In this document: positions 17,320 to 25,431 of the stretch, in pieces
How positions within the stretch are numbered: position 1 is the stretch's first letter
Layout: the number at the start of each line of letters is the position of its first letter
Origin: Pleomorphovibrio marinus
Lineage (GTDB): Bacteria; Bacteroidota; Bacteroidia; Cytophagales; Cyclobacteriaceae
Direction of reading: 5' to 3'
NCBI RefSeq assembly: GCF_003347495.1
Contig: NZ_QCXY01000001.1
Span: forward strand, 124,001 to 188,000
DNA length: 64,000 nucleotides
Translations under genes and position numbers: made by a program
The notes under the pieces: model-generated
Told to the model about the DNA's origin: nothing
The model's input: only the letters and a program-made list of their open reading frames with translations
Database searches by the model: none

Positions 17320-17327
17320 TACTTTTG
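17320..17327 (+). promoter_or_regulatory. Candidate -7 element for the small ORF-icd transcript
   Basis: TACTTTTG fits the Bacteroidetes -7 consensus TAnnTTTG and lies 22 bases before the ATG at 17350. No TTG is found at the -33 position, as expected for a promoter needing an activator such as the divergent LysR protein. The AT-rich stretch between 17262 and 17310 is where its operator would be. Confidence 0.4.
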
Positions 17328-17349
17328 CGCCAGCTAAAACAAAAAAACT

Positions 17350-17625
17350 ATGCGAATACAAAATTCAAACGTTACCCACAGCATTGGTTTCGAACCCGAA
17401 GAGGTCAGAGAACTCATTGTCAACCTGATCGACAGAAAGATCAATGCATACAAAATCGAATTTATGCAACATTGGGAGGCTAACCACAACTTTAATGCAG
17501 AGATCATCTCCCAAAAAATAAGGCAGCTCAATGAAAAAAAGGAAGAGTTGAACAAACATTTCTACGAGGTTCAACAAAAAAATCAACCCATCGACATTTT
17601 AAGAGTATCCCAAATTCTAATATAA
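17350..17625 (+). CDS. Small helical protein of unknown function
   Basis: 91 residues, charged, almost entirely helix-forming. A coiled-coil-like stretch at ~50-77 (heptad-compatible 'IISQKIRQLNEKKEELNKHFYEVQQ') is present, with no signal peptide or membrane segment. It is the first gene after the divergent LysR promoter and is followed 10 bases later by icd, so it is very likely co-transcribed. I do not recognise a family. A regulator or assembly partner of the adjacent enzyme or transporter is possible, but that is only inferred from position. Confidence 0.65.
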   Translation: MRIQNSNVTHSIGFEPEEVRELIVNLIDRKINAYKIEFMQHWEANHNFNAEIISQKIRQLNEKKEELNKHFYEVQQKNQPIDILRVSQILI

Positions 17626-17635
17626 ACCAAGGAAC

Positions 17636-19072
17636 ATGAAGACCATAACCATTGCAAAAGGAGATGGCATAGGGCCAGAAATCATGGAGGCCACTCTTCG
17701 TGTCCTCAGCGCCACAGGGGCTAAAATTAGTTACGAAGAAATTGAGATCGGAGAAAAATCATACCTAAATGGCCATAGTTCAGGGATTCCCCAGGAAGCT
17801 TGGAACACCATACGCCTGAACAAAGTCCTTTTAAAGGCACCCATCACTACCCCACAAGGAGGAGGCTATAAAAGCCTTAATGTCACCATGCGCAAGGCTC
17901 TAGGCCTTTATGCGAACATTAGGCCCTGCAGCAGTCTGTACCCTTTCATTTTCACCAAACACCCCAAAATGGATGTGGTTATAGTAAGGGAAAATGAAGA
18001 AGACCTATACGCGGGAATTGAACATCAACAAACTCAGGATGTGGTTCAGTGCCTTAAATTAATGAGCAGACCAGGGTGCGAAAAAATCATCCGATACGCC
18101 TTTGAATACGCCCGGCATTTTCAAAGAAGAAAGGTGACCTGTTTCTCTAAAGATAACATCATGAAACAGACGGATGGGCTTTTCCATCAAATCTTCAAGG
18201 AGGTGAGCAAAGAATATCAAGACATAGAAAGCGAGCATTTTATAGTTGATATTGGTGCCGCTTTGCTAGCCGATAAGCCCGAAATTTTTGATGTCATTGT
18301 CATGCCCAATTTATATGGGGACATCCTCTCAGACATTGCCGCTCAACTAACAGGATCAGTGGGTCTTGCCGGTTCCGCAAATATTGGAGAGTCCTGCGCA
18401 ATGTTTGAAGCCATTCACGGCAGTGCACCTAGTCTGGCAGGAAAAAACCAGGCCAATCCCTCTGGCTTACTGATGGGTGCTTTGCAAATGCTTAATTATA
18501 TAGGGGAAAACCAAGCGGCCGAGCTCATCCACAATGCCTGGCTTTTCACCTTGGAAAAGGGCATTCACACACCAGATATTTTCCACCAGGACACAAGCAA
18601 GCAAATGGTAGGAACCAAAGAATTAGCAGATGCGATCATTCAACACTTAGGGGAAAACCCGAACAGATTTCCGAGAAAATCCTATGGGAACAATAAGCCC
18701 TTCAAACTACCACAACTAAAAGAGAATGTACAGGCACACAAGGAGCTTTGGGGAGTGGATGTATTTGTGGACGATAAGGCTAAAATCCCACAGGAAGTGG
18801 CACAGCGATTACAAGCCATGGAACTGCCTGACCTCTCCTTGCAAATGATCACTAACAGGGGGGTAATGGTGTGGCCAAACGGATTTGAAGAAACATTCTG
18901 TACCAATCATTGGAGATGCAGGTTTTTACCTAGGTCCAGAAAAAAAGTAGAAAAAGAGGATATCTTGATTCTACTTCAAAATGCCCTGATAAACAATGTG
19001 GACGTGATAAAAACGGAGAATCTTTATGCTTTTGATGGAAAACCTGCCTTTTCCTTGGGACAGGGTCAGTGA
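17636..19072 (+). CDS. icd: Isocitrate dehydrogenase, Thermus/Rickettsia-like long form
   Basis: 478 residues. It oxidatively decarboxylates isocitrate to 2-oxoglutarate and CO2. The N-terminal 'TITIAKGDGIGPEIMEATLRVL', the substrate loop 'YKSLNVTMRKALGLYANIRP' and the metal/cofactor motif 'MPNLYGDILSDIAAQLTGSVGLAGSANIG' mark the beta-decarboxylating dehydrogenase family. The C-terminal ~140 residues (from 'NPNRFPRKSYGNNKPFKLPQ') are the extra domain of the Thermus-type enzyme, ending 'EDILILLQNALINNVDVIKTENLYAFDG'. NADP preference is likely but not proven. It follows the 91-residue ORF by 10 bases. A hairpin at 19080-19106 separates it from sbtA. Confidence 0.9.
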   Translation: MKTITIAKGDGIGPEIMEATLRVLSATGAKISYEEIEIGEKSYLNGHSSGIPQEAWNTIRLNKVLLKAPITTPQGGGYKSLNVTMRKALGLYANIRPCSSLYPFIFTKHPKMDVVIVRENEEDLYAGIEHQQTQDVVQCLKLMSRPGCEKIIRYAFEYARHFQRRKVTCFSKDNIMKQTDGLFHQIFKEVSKEYQDIESEHFIVDIGAALLADKPEIFDVIVMPNLYGDILSDIAAQLTGSVGLAGSANIGESCAMFEAIHGSAPSLAGKNQANPSGLLMGALQMLNYIGENQAAELIHNAWLFTLEKGIHTPDIFHQDTSKQMVGTKELADAIIQHLGENPNRFPRKSYGNNKPFKLPQLKENVQAHKELWGVDVFVDDKAKIPQEVAQRLQAMELPDLSLQMITNRGVMVWPNGFEETFCTNHWRCRFLPRSRKKVEKEDILILLQNALINNVDVIKTENLYAFDGKPAFSLGQGQ

Positions 19073-19079
19073 AAAGTAA

Positions 19080-19106
19080 ATGCGGTGGACTTAGAGGCCA
19101 CCGCAT
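19080..19106 (+). terminator. Hairpin between icd and the bicarbonate permease gene
   Basis: ATGCGGTGG pairs perfectly with CCACCGCAT (9 bases, 9-base loop). No T-run follows, so it may be a partial attenuator or processing hairpin lowering sbtA expression relative to icd. Confidence 0.5.
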
Positions 19107-19169
19107 ATCTCCCAAGCAACCTATTAGTTACATTTTATAATTAAACATGATTTCACACCAAAGGCAAAA

Positions 19170-20126
19170 ATGGATCTAACAATACTACTGGATAATTTGA
19201 CAAACCCTGCACTATTGTTTTTTGTGTTGGGCATAGTGGCAGTAAGGCTGAAAAGCGACTTGGCCATACCTCCAAACTCTTCCAAATTCATTTCAATTTA
19301 TCTGTTATTCTCCATAGGGTTTAAAGGAGGGCAGGAACTCGCCCATAGCCCCAATGATATAAGTATAGCAATAGCCATACTCTTTGGCATTACCCTGGCG
19401 GCCATTATTCCCATCTACGTATTTTTCTTGATCAAAAAACGGCTTGGGGTAGAAAATGCTGGAGCCATAGCTGCCGCATATGGTTCCATTAGTGCGGTTA
19501 CCTTTGTGACCGCAGTCACCTTTTTGGAGACCCTGGATTTGCATTTTAATGGTCACATGGTGGCAGTGATGGCATTTATGGAAGCACCAGCCATAGTGGT
19601 TGGGGTTTTCCTTATGAAGCGGTTTTCCTCTGAAAAGCAGATGGGAATGAGCCTTAAGGAAGTTTTTGGGCATGCTTTGACCAATGGAAGTGTGTTATTG
19701 ATCTTTGGTAGCCTACTCATTGGGTTTTTGGCAAACGATGCACAGGCAGAAGGTATAAAGCCTTTTACCACCGATATCTTTAAAGGATTCCTTGCTGTTT
19801 TCCTGCTAGACATGGGCATAGTGAGTGGGAAAAAGTTGGGAGCTTTTCTTACTTCCGGAAAGTTCACCACTACCCTGGCTGTAGTGTTGCCTTTGGTCAA
19901 CGGGTCATTGGTGGCCTTCTTTACTCAGTACTTTATACCCGAAATTGGTGACCGCTTTATGTTTGCCATATTGGCGGCCAGTGCTTCTTACATTGCTGTA
20001 CCAGCGGCCATGCGTTTGGCAGCCCCCAATGCCAACCCAGGAATCTACCTACCCATGGCTCTGGCCATAACTTTTCCCCTGAACATCACCATTGGATTTC
20101 CAATATACCTATACATTATAGGCTAA
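19170..20126 (+). CDS. sbtA: SbtA-type sodium-dependent bicarbonate transport permease
   Basis: 318 residues with about ten hydrophobic helices in two inverted halves. The pattern 'LLFSIGFKGGQELAHS' in the first half and 'FLAVFLLDMGIVSGKKL' in the second, with 'AAAYGSISAVTFVTAVTFLE' and 'SASYIAVPAAMRLAAPNANPGIYLPMALAITFPLNI', is the SbtA/DUF897 signature. In cyanobacteria SbtA is a high-affinity Na+/HCO3- symporter; here bicarbonate is the likely but untested substrate. No SbtB (PII-like) gene is adjacent. It probably depends on the LysR-controlled promoter upstream of the small ORF and icd. It ends 98 bases from the end of ettA, convergently. Confidence 0.88.
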   Translation: MDLTILLDNLTNPALLFFVLGIVAVRLKSDLAIPPNSSKFISIYLLFSIGFKGGQELAHSPNDISIAIAILFGITLAAIIPIYVFFLIKKRLGVENAGAIAAAYGSISAVTFVTAVTFLETLDLHFNGHMVAVMAFMEAPAIVVGVFLMKRFSSEKQMGMSLKEVFGHALTNGSVLLIFGSLLIGFLANDAQAEGIKPFTTDIFKGFLAVFLLDMGIVSGKKLGAFLTSGKFTTTLAVVLPLVNGSLVAFFTQYFIPEIGDRFMFAILAASASYIAVPAAMRLAAPNANPGIYLPMALAITFPLNITIGFPIYLYIIG

Positions 20127-20224
20127 ACCTAAGGGGCAAACACAGCTTATTAGGTTTGCTAAAAAAACGACTAGCAGTATTTACTCACCCAAATATCATA
20201 GCTGGAGTCCCAGGCACCACATTT

Positions 20225-21904
20225 TTATTTCAACTTTTTGTATTTGATCCTTTTTGGAGTGGTGTCTCCCAGCCTCTTCTTTTTATTTTCCTCGTAATCG
20301 CTGAAATTACCCTCAAACCAATACACATTGGAATCTCCCTCGAAGGCCAGGATATGGGTGCAAATACGGTCTAAAAACCATCTGTCGTGGCTGATGATCA
20401 CTGCACATCCCCCAAAATTCTCCAATGCTTCCTCTAAGGACCTAAGGGTGTTCACGTCCAGGTCATTGGTGGGCTCATCGAGAAGCAAAAGATTTCCCCC
20501 TTTTTTGAGCGTCATGGCAAGGTGCACCCGGTTTCTTTCTCCTCCGGAGAGCACACCCACCTTCTTTTCCTGGTCAGACCCAGCAAAATTAAACTTGCTC
20601 ACATACGCCCGGGCATTGATTTCCTTATTACCCAGTTTTACGAATTCATTGCCTTCCGAAATAAGTTGGTAAACGGTTTTATTAGGGTCAAGGTCATCAT
20701 GTTCCTGATCCACATAGGCCAAGCTTATGGTTTCTCCCACCTCAAAATCCCCAGAATCGGCCTTTTCTTGCTCGGTAATCAATTTAAACAACGTGGATTT
20801 ACCAGCCCCATTGGGTCCTATTACTCCAACAATACCTCCTTGGGGAAGGGAAAAAGACAAATCCTCAAACAGCAGCTTGTCTCCATAGGCCTTAGACACC
20901 CCATTCACCTCAATCACCTTGGCCCCTAACCTTGGCCCTGGTGGTATATACAACTCCAGCTTGGATTCCTTTTCCTTGGATTCTTCACTCACTAGTTTCT
21001 CGTAAGCGTTTAGCCTGGCTTTTCCTTTGGACTGTTTGGCTTTTGGGGACATGCGGATCCACTCCAGTTCTCTTTCCAATGTCTTTTGTTTCTTGGATTC
21101 GGTTTTTTCTTCATTTTTCAACCTATCCTGCTTTTGCTCCAGCCAACTGGAGTAGTTGCCTTTCCAGGGGATACCTTCCCCCCTATCCAATTCGAGTATC
21201 CACCCAGCCACATTATCCAGAAAGTACCTATCGTGCGTTACGGCTATTACGGTACCCTTATATTGCTTAAGGTGTTGTTCCAGCCATAATACAGACTCTG
21301 CATCCAGGTGGTTGGTAGGTTCATCCAGCAAGAGCACGTCCGGCTCTTGGAGCAAAAGCCTACAAAGGGCAACCCTGCGCTTTTCCCCACCTGACAGATT
21401 ACCAACTATGGCTTCGCTGGGAGGAAGCCGCAAGGCATCCATGGCCTTGTCCAACATTACGTCAAGTTCCCAGGCATTGGCAGCATCCAGTTTTTCCTGG
21501 ACTTCTCCCTGCTTTTGAATGAGTTTGTCCATGGCATCAGGGTCTTCCATTAATGCTGGGTCCATGAATTTTTCGTTGATGGCTTCAAACTCCTTCAACA
21601 GCCCTATTGTAGCGGACACCGCTTCCTCTACCACTTCCTTTACTGTTTTTTCGGAATCAAGTTCTGGTTCCTGTTCCAGCATGCCCACCGAATATCCCGG
21701 TGACCACACGACTTCACCTTGAAATTCCTTGTCCCTGCCTGCTATGATGCGGAGCAAGGAGCTTTTTCCCGACCCGTTCAATCCCAGCACGCCAATCTTT
21801 GCGCCATAAAAAAAGGAAAGGTATATGTCTTTTAATACTTTCTTTTGAGGGGGGTAAATTTTAGAAACCCCAGCCATTGAAAATATAATCTTTTCGTTAC
21901 TCAT
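20225..21904 (-). CDS. ettA: Energy-dependent translational throttle protein EttA (ABC-F)
   Basis: 559 residues, the family length. A soluble ABC-F ATPase that binds the ribosomal E site and gates translation by ATP/ADP level. The first ABC domain has Walker A GLNGSGKS at residues 41-48 and the signature 'LSGGEKRRVALCRLLL'. The inter-domain linker helices carry 'SPKAKQSKGKARLNAYE', a block I recall from EttA. The second ABC domain has 'GPNGAGKSTL' and 'LSGGERNRVHLAMTL'. It ends 'DTTPKRIKYKKLK'. Unlike the relic at 16161, this intact gene has no strong terminator just after its stop. Confidence 0.95.
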   Translation of the reverse strand: MSNEKIIFSMAGVSKIYPPQKKVLKDIYLSFFYGAKIGVLGLNGSGKSSLLRIIAGRDKEFQGEVVWSPGYSVGMLEQEPELDSEKTVKEVVEEAVSATIGLLKEFEAINEKFMDPALMEDPDAMDKLIQKQGEVQEKLDAANAWELDVMLDKAMDALRLPPSEAIVGNLSGGEKRRVALCRLLLQEPDVLLLDEPTNHLDAESVLWLEQHLKQYKGTVIAVTHDRYFLDNVAGWILELDRGEGIPWKGNYSSWLEQKQDRLKNEEKTESKKQKTLERELEWIRMSPKAKQSKGKARLNAYEKLVSEESKEKESKLELYIPPGPRLGAKVIEVNGVSKAYGDKLLFEDLSFSLPQGGIVGVIGPNGAGKSTLFKLITEQEKADSGDFEVGETISLAYVDQEHDDLDPNKTVYQLISEGNEFVKLGNKEINARAYVSKFNFAGSDQEKKVGVLSGGERNRVHLAMTLKKGGNLLLLDEPTNDLDVNTLRSLEEALENFGGCAVIISHDRWFLDRICTHILAFEGDSNVYWFEGNFSDYEENKKKRLGDTTPKRIKYKKLK

Positions 21905-22035
21905 AATTAAAGGTTTGGTTTCAGTTGAGTAACAAAGATGCTAAAATATCCCCTTTCTTAGGAATAATGAAGCATAATTAATTAATTTGCAGCGAAGAAA
22001 GCCACCACTTTATAGAAAACAACCAACCTATTGAG

Positions 22036-23283
22036 ATGGAACATCCATACGGATATATTAAAGACGAAAAAGTTTACCTGAAGGGATTTTTGGGACAGGA
22101 GGACCGGGTAATAGGTGAAGTAAAAGAAGACGAAGCATCCACCATTAAGTATTTTGAAGACCGATACGATATGGTCAAACAAAAGGTGGAAAAGCTGAAG
22201 CACGACATTGCGGAAAACCAAAACAAGGGTTCTTTTTTGATGAAGCTGATCCATTTGAAGGATTCGCTCATGAATTACGACGGCCTTGGTGACTTCCCCA
22301 CCCTAATCCAGGAACTGGAAGCCCAAGAAGCCTACCTTGAGGAAATCATTCAAGTAAACCGAATTAGAAATCTGGAAATCAAAAGGGGGCTGATCCAAGA
22401 AGCGGAAGCCTTAATGAACGACACGGATTGGAAAGCAACCTCCGAGGAGTTTAAAAACTTGAAGACCAGATGGGTGAAGACAGGGCCTGTAGATAAGGAT
22501 GTGGAGGAAGAAGTAGAAGCCCAATTCCAGCAGGCCTTGGATGTTTTTTATAATAACCGCAAAAACTACTTCGAGGGGTTGGCACTTCAAGCGGAACAAA
22601 ACATTAAGGTATACGAAAATTTACTGAGACAAGCACGTCAGGCTCACGAACTTCAAGATGTGAAATTGGCATTCCAAATCAGCAAAAAGATACAAAAAGA
22701 ATGGAAAGAAGCAGGGAGGGTGCCCGCAGAAAAAAGGCAGCCTATCTGGGATGAGTTTTCTAAGCTAAACAACAGGATTTTCTCCAAATTCAAGCGCACC
22801 ATGGAGCAAACCCCAAAGATAAGTCCAGGCTTACTGATCAAAAAGGTGGAAAAAATGGCAGAGGAGATGAAACTTCTCTCAAAGGGGGAGATCAACCAGG
22901 GTAAACTCTCTGCTGCCAAGAGGTTACAGGCCGAATGGAGGAAACTTCCTCCAAAAAAACCCCGGCAAGCGCAACAAAATATTCGTACTTTCGTCTTCTC
23001 CCAAGACGTGGTATTTGAGAAATCCTTTCTTGACAAGCTTAGCCATTCAAAATATCCCGACTTTGACGAAAAAAGCAGTGAAGAACAAAAAAGAATCAAG
23101 GCGGGTATTTTGAAAGACTTGATAGGCAGAGACCAAAGAGAACTGGACACCATAAAAGAGAATGCAGAAAACTTCAGGAGCAAGGAAGAAGACTTTGAAA
23201 ACTTGCTGTATAAAAAAATTGGCGGCTACAAGAGAAAATTGGATGTCAAAAACCACATTCTTAGAGAACTTACAAACAATTAA
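22036..23283 (+). CDS. DUF349 domain protein
   Basis: 415 residues, highly charged and helical throughout. Several DUF349 helical hairpins are visible, e.g. 'WKATSEEFKNLKTRWVKTGPVDKDVEEEVEAQFQQALDVFYNNRKNYFE' and 'AFQISKKIQKEWKEAGRVPAEKRQPIWDEF'. The C-terminal segment with 'ILKDLIGRDQRELDTIKENAENF' and 'YKRKLDVKNHILREL' is typical of Bacteroidetes versions. It is cytoplasmic; the function in these bacteria is unknown. It is divergent from ettA with 131 bases between them. Confidence 0.85.
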   Translation: MEHPYGYIKDEKVYLKGFLGQEDRVIGEVKEDEASTIKYFEDRYDMVKQKVEKLKHDIAENQNKGSFLMKLIHLKDSLMNYDGLGDFPTLIQELEAQEAYLEEIIQVNRIRNLEIKRGLIQEAEALMNDTDWKATSEEFKNLKTRWVKTGPVDKDVEEEVEAQFQQALDVFYNNRKNYFEGLALQAEQNIKVYENLLRQARQAHELQDVKLAFQISKKIQKEWKEAGRVPAEKRQPIWDEFSKLNNRIFSKFKRTMEQTPKISPGLLIKKVEKMAEEMKLLSKGEINQGKLSAAKRLQAEWRKLPPKKPRQAQQNIRTFVFSQDVVFEKSFLDKLSHSKYPDFDEKSSEEQKRIKAGILKDLIGRDQRELDTIKENAENFRSKEEDFENLLYKKIGGYKRKLDVKNHILRELTNN

Positions 23284-23315
23284 TTCGTTAAGGTTTTAAA
23301 TTCTGAAAAGATTTC

Positions 23316-23323
23316 TATTTTTG
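23316..23323 (+). promoter_or_regulatory. -7 element upstream of the DUF2795 gene
   Basis: TATTTTTG matches TAnnTTTG and is 41 bases upstream of the ATG at 23365. A T-rich stretch (GGTTTTAAA) sits near the -33 position. Confidence 0.45.
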
Positions 23324-23364
23324 CACCCCATTAGAAGGGGATAAAAAATTAACCGCTAAAGATT

Positions 23365-23586
23365 ATGTATTGGACGTTAGAACTCGCATCCTATTTGGAA
23401 GATGCCCCATGGCCAGCTACCAAAGATGAGTTGATTGATTTTGCCATCCGTTCGGGTGCGCCATTGGAGGTAGTGGAAAACTTGCAGGAACTGGAAGACG
23501 ATGGCGAGCCTTATGAGAACATTGAGGAAATTTGGCCAGATTATCCCACAAAAGACGACTTCTTCTTCAACGAGGACGAGTATTAA
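23365..23586 (+). CDS. DUF2795 domain protein
   Basis: 73 residues, acidic. 'WTLELASYLEDAPWPATKDELIDFAIRSGAPLEVVENLQEL' is the DUF2795 core, followed by the acidic tail 'YENIEEIWPDYPTKDDFFFNEDEY' seen in Bacteroidetes members. It is widespread and of unknown function. It has its own candidate promoter and a hairpin terminator just after the stop, so it is probably a strongly expressed single-gene unit. Confidence 0.9.
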   Translation: MYWTLELASYLEDAPWPATKDELIDFAIRSGAPLEVVENLQELEDDGEPYENIEEIWPDYPTKDDFFFNEDEY

Positions 23587-23596
23587 AAAACTTTAT

Positions 23597-23637
23597 ACCC
23601 CCATCATGGCAACAGGTTTTCCATTTGGGGGTTTTTT
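23597..23637. terminator. Hairpin terminator between DUF2795 and the convergent LytTR gene
   Basis: A CCCCCA/TGGGGG stem with a T-run GGGGGTTTTTT on the plus strand follows the DUF2795 stop. It also lies at the end of the minus-strand regulator operon. Confidence 0.65.
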
Positions 23638-23642
23638 CATTT

Positions 23643-24383
23643 TTAACCTAGAGCATTTTTGAGCCTAAGCCTCCCAGATTTGCTAACAGGGACCTCTATA
23701 CCTGACCTGAGAATTAACCTATACCTTTCTTTTTCGTAGGGCTCAATTCTTATTACCTGGGAAAGGTTGACCATAAAGGACCTATGTACCCTGCAGAAAA
23801 TGGACGCATCAAGTTTCACTTCGAAATATTTCATGGGCTTCAGCTTCAGAAATCTTCCCTTCGCGGTGTGAATGCCTACATAATCGTCCTCAGCTCTCAA
23901 ATAATGAATGTCCCCCACGGGAATGAGGTCAATTTTAGCCCCTGTTTTCACCACCACCCTTTCTAAAGGCTCAGAATCTATCTGTACATCTTGAGTAACC
24001 CTCTCCAAATTTTGCATGTCCTTTAGCGCTATCCGCTCCCGGGCCTTTTCGACAGCGGTTTTAAGACGCTCTTTTGTAAAAGGTTTAAGCAAGTAATCCA
24101 AGGCATGAACCTCGAAGGCCTTCACTGCATAGGTATCATAGGCAGTCACAAAAATCACCTGCGGAGGGGCGTCCAGTAATTCCAAGAGTTCAAAACCGCT
24201 GATTTTAGGAAGGTTAATGTCCAGTAACAACAAATCTGGTGCAAGCTCCTGAATGCCTTTTAGGCCATCATACCCATTATAGAATTTCCCCACTAACTGA
24301 AGGCCAGGGATTTCTACCAGATATTCTTCCAGGATTTCTTGAGCCAATGGCTCATCTTCGACTATTACCACCCGAATATTCAT
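23643..24383 (-). CDS. LytTR family response regulator
   Basis: 246 residues from the ATG at 24383. The receiver domain is at ~1-118 ('IRVVIVEDEPLAQEILEEYL', phospho-acceptor D55 in 'LLLLDINLPK', switch residues 'VTAYDTYAVKAFEVHALDYLLKPF'). The LytTR DNA-binding domain is at ~150-245 ('GDIHYLRAEDDYVGIHTAKGRFLK' and 'FCRVHRSFMVNLSQVIRIEPYEKERYRLILRSG'). The start is fixed by a 4-base ATGA overlap with the kinase stop; the longer frame upstream is not needed. It is the output partner of the adjacent kinase. Targets probably include its own operon. Confidence 0.93.
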   Translation of the reverse strand: MNIRVVIVEDEPLAQEILEEYLVEIPGLQLVGKFYNGYDGLKGIQELAPDLLLLDINLPKISGFELLELLDAPPQVIFVTAYDTYAVKAFEVHALDYLLKPFTKERLKTAVEKARERIALKDMQNLERVTQDVQIDSEPLERVVVKTGAKIDLIPVGDIHYLRAEDDYVGIHTAKGRFLKLKPMKYFEVKLDASIFCRVHRSFMVNLSQVIRIEPYEKERYRLILRSGIEVPVSKSGRLRLKNALG

Positions 24384-25420
24384 TGGCGTTGGGGGATTTT
24401 TAACATCACGATAAATAAGTTTCCTGAGGTTTGACAAGTCAACAAGTCCTTCCTTCCAAAAAGCAAAAAAAGCCTCCTATTCACACTTTCCAAGCCAAAG
24501 CCAGCACCTTTTTTCCCAGACACCTCTGGATCAAAAGGATTGCAAACCTTGATTTGCAGATATTTAGGCGTATAAAAAGTCTCTATAAGAATATTTACTT
24601 TTTCCACCAACCCATCTAACCCATGTTTGACTGCGTTTTCCACTAAGGGTTGCATCAAAAGAGGAGGTAACTGCATTTCCAAGGTCTTCTCATCCAGCCG
24701 TAGATCCAAGGACAGTCGGTGACCAAATCTCACCTTTTCCATTTTCAGGTATAAGGATATCCTTTCCCACTCTTTTTCTAGACTTTCCCAACCGGAGGCA
24801 TTCTTCTGCACCGTGAGTCGAAAAAAATCGGCCAACTGTTGAATCATTTCCCTAGCACTATCTGGCTTGCTACCTATCAATGCACTTATAGAATTCAGGC
24901 TGTTAAAAAGAAAATGGGGCTGAAGTTGTTGCCTAAGGAAGTAAAGTTCGGCATCCTTGGATATTTTTTCAGTAAGCAGTTCCCTCTCCTTGAGTTTGTT
25001 TTCCTTTTCTGTTTGGGACTTCCAGAGCACCACAATGGTGAGTCCATAGAGAATTAAAAGCATAAATACCAACCGCAAGGGAACGGTCCAGTCCAAAAAC
25101 TCCCTATAGCCCGATTCCTCAAAATCCAACCATAATAAAATGGACCTTCCCAAAAACAAGGTTGAAAATCCAAAAATCACGGGAAATAGCAAATGATAAC
25201 GAAAGCCTGAAGTAGTAGGGTTATAGTAAGTAAACAAATTGGCCAAAAGTAATGCTGCTCCCAGTAGAATCACAGCGAATACCATACTATCCACAACGGC
25301 AAGGTTGAGGTCCAACCCATAATACCAAAGGAGGGAGACACTTAACAATACAAACAGGAATGTCCCTATCACCCAGTTCCATGGTCTAATTGCCGGTTTT
25401 TTACTCAGTAGATAAGCCAA
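24380..25420 (-). CDS. LytS/YehU-type sensor histidine kinase
   Basis: 346 residues. Four membrane segments lie in residues ~17-132, followed by a coiled linker and the His_kinase domain: 'LRQQLQPHFLFNSLNSISALI', where H169 is the phosphorylated histidine. The HATPase region has 'LLMQPLVENAVKHGL' (N box) and 'GAGFGLESVNRRL' (G box). There is no large periplasmic sensor domain, so it probably senses an event in the membrane or through the neighbouring LiaF-like protein. It is the middle gene of the minus-strand set LiaF-like/kinase/regulator, 11 bases after the first and overlapping the last by four. Confidence 0.93.
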   Translation of the reverse strand: MAYLLSKKPAIRPWNWVIGTFLFVLLSVSLLWYYGLDLNLAVVDSMVFAVILLGAALLLANLFTYYNPTTSGFRYHLLFPVIFGFSTLFLGRSILLWLDFEESGYREFLDWTVPLRLVFMLLILYGLTIVVLWKSQTEKENKLKERELLTEKISKDAELYFLRQQLQPHFLFNSLNSISALIGSKPDSAREMIQQLADFFRLTVQKNASGWESLEKEWERISLYLKMEKVRFGHRLSLDLRLDEKTLEMQLPPLLMQPLVENAVKHGLDGLVEKVNILIETFYTPKYLQIKVCNPFDPEVSGKKGAGFGLESVNRRLFLLFGRKDLLTCQTSGNLFIVMLKIPQRQ

Positions 25421-25431
25421 ATCTAATTCAT

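Noticed and set aside
20125-20157. AAACCTAA/TTAGGTTT inverted repeat after sbtA as a terminator
   Set aside because: The loop is long (17 bases) and the following bases are A, not T, on the plus strand.
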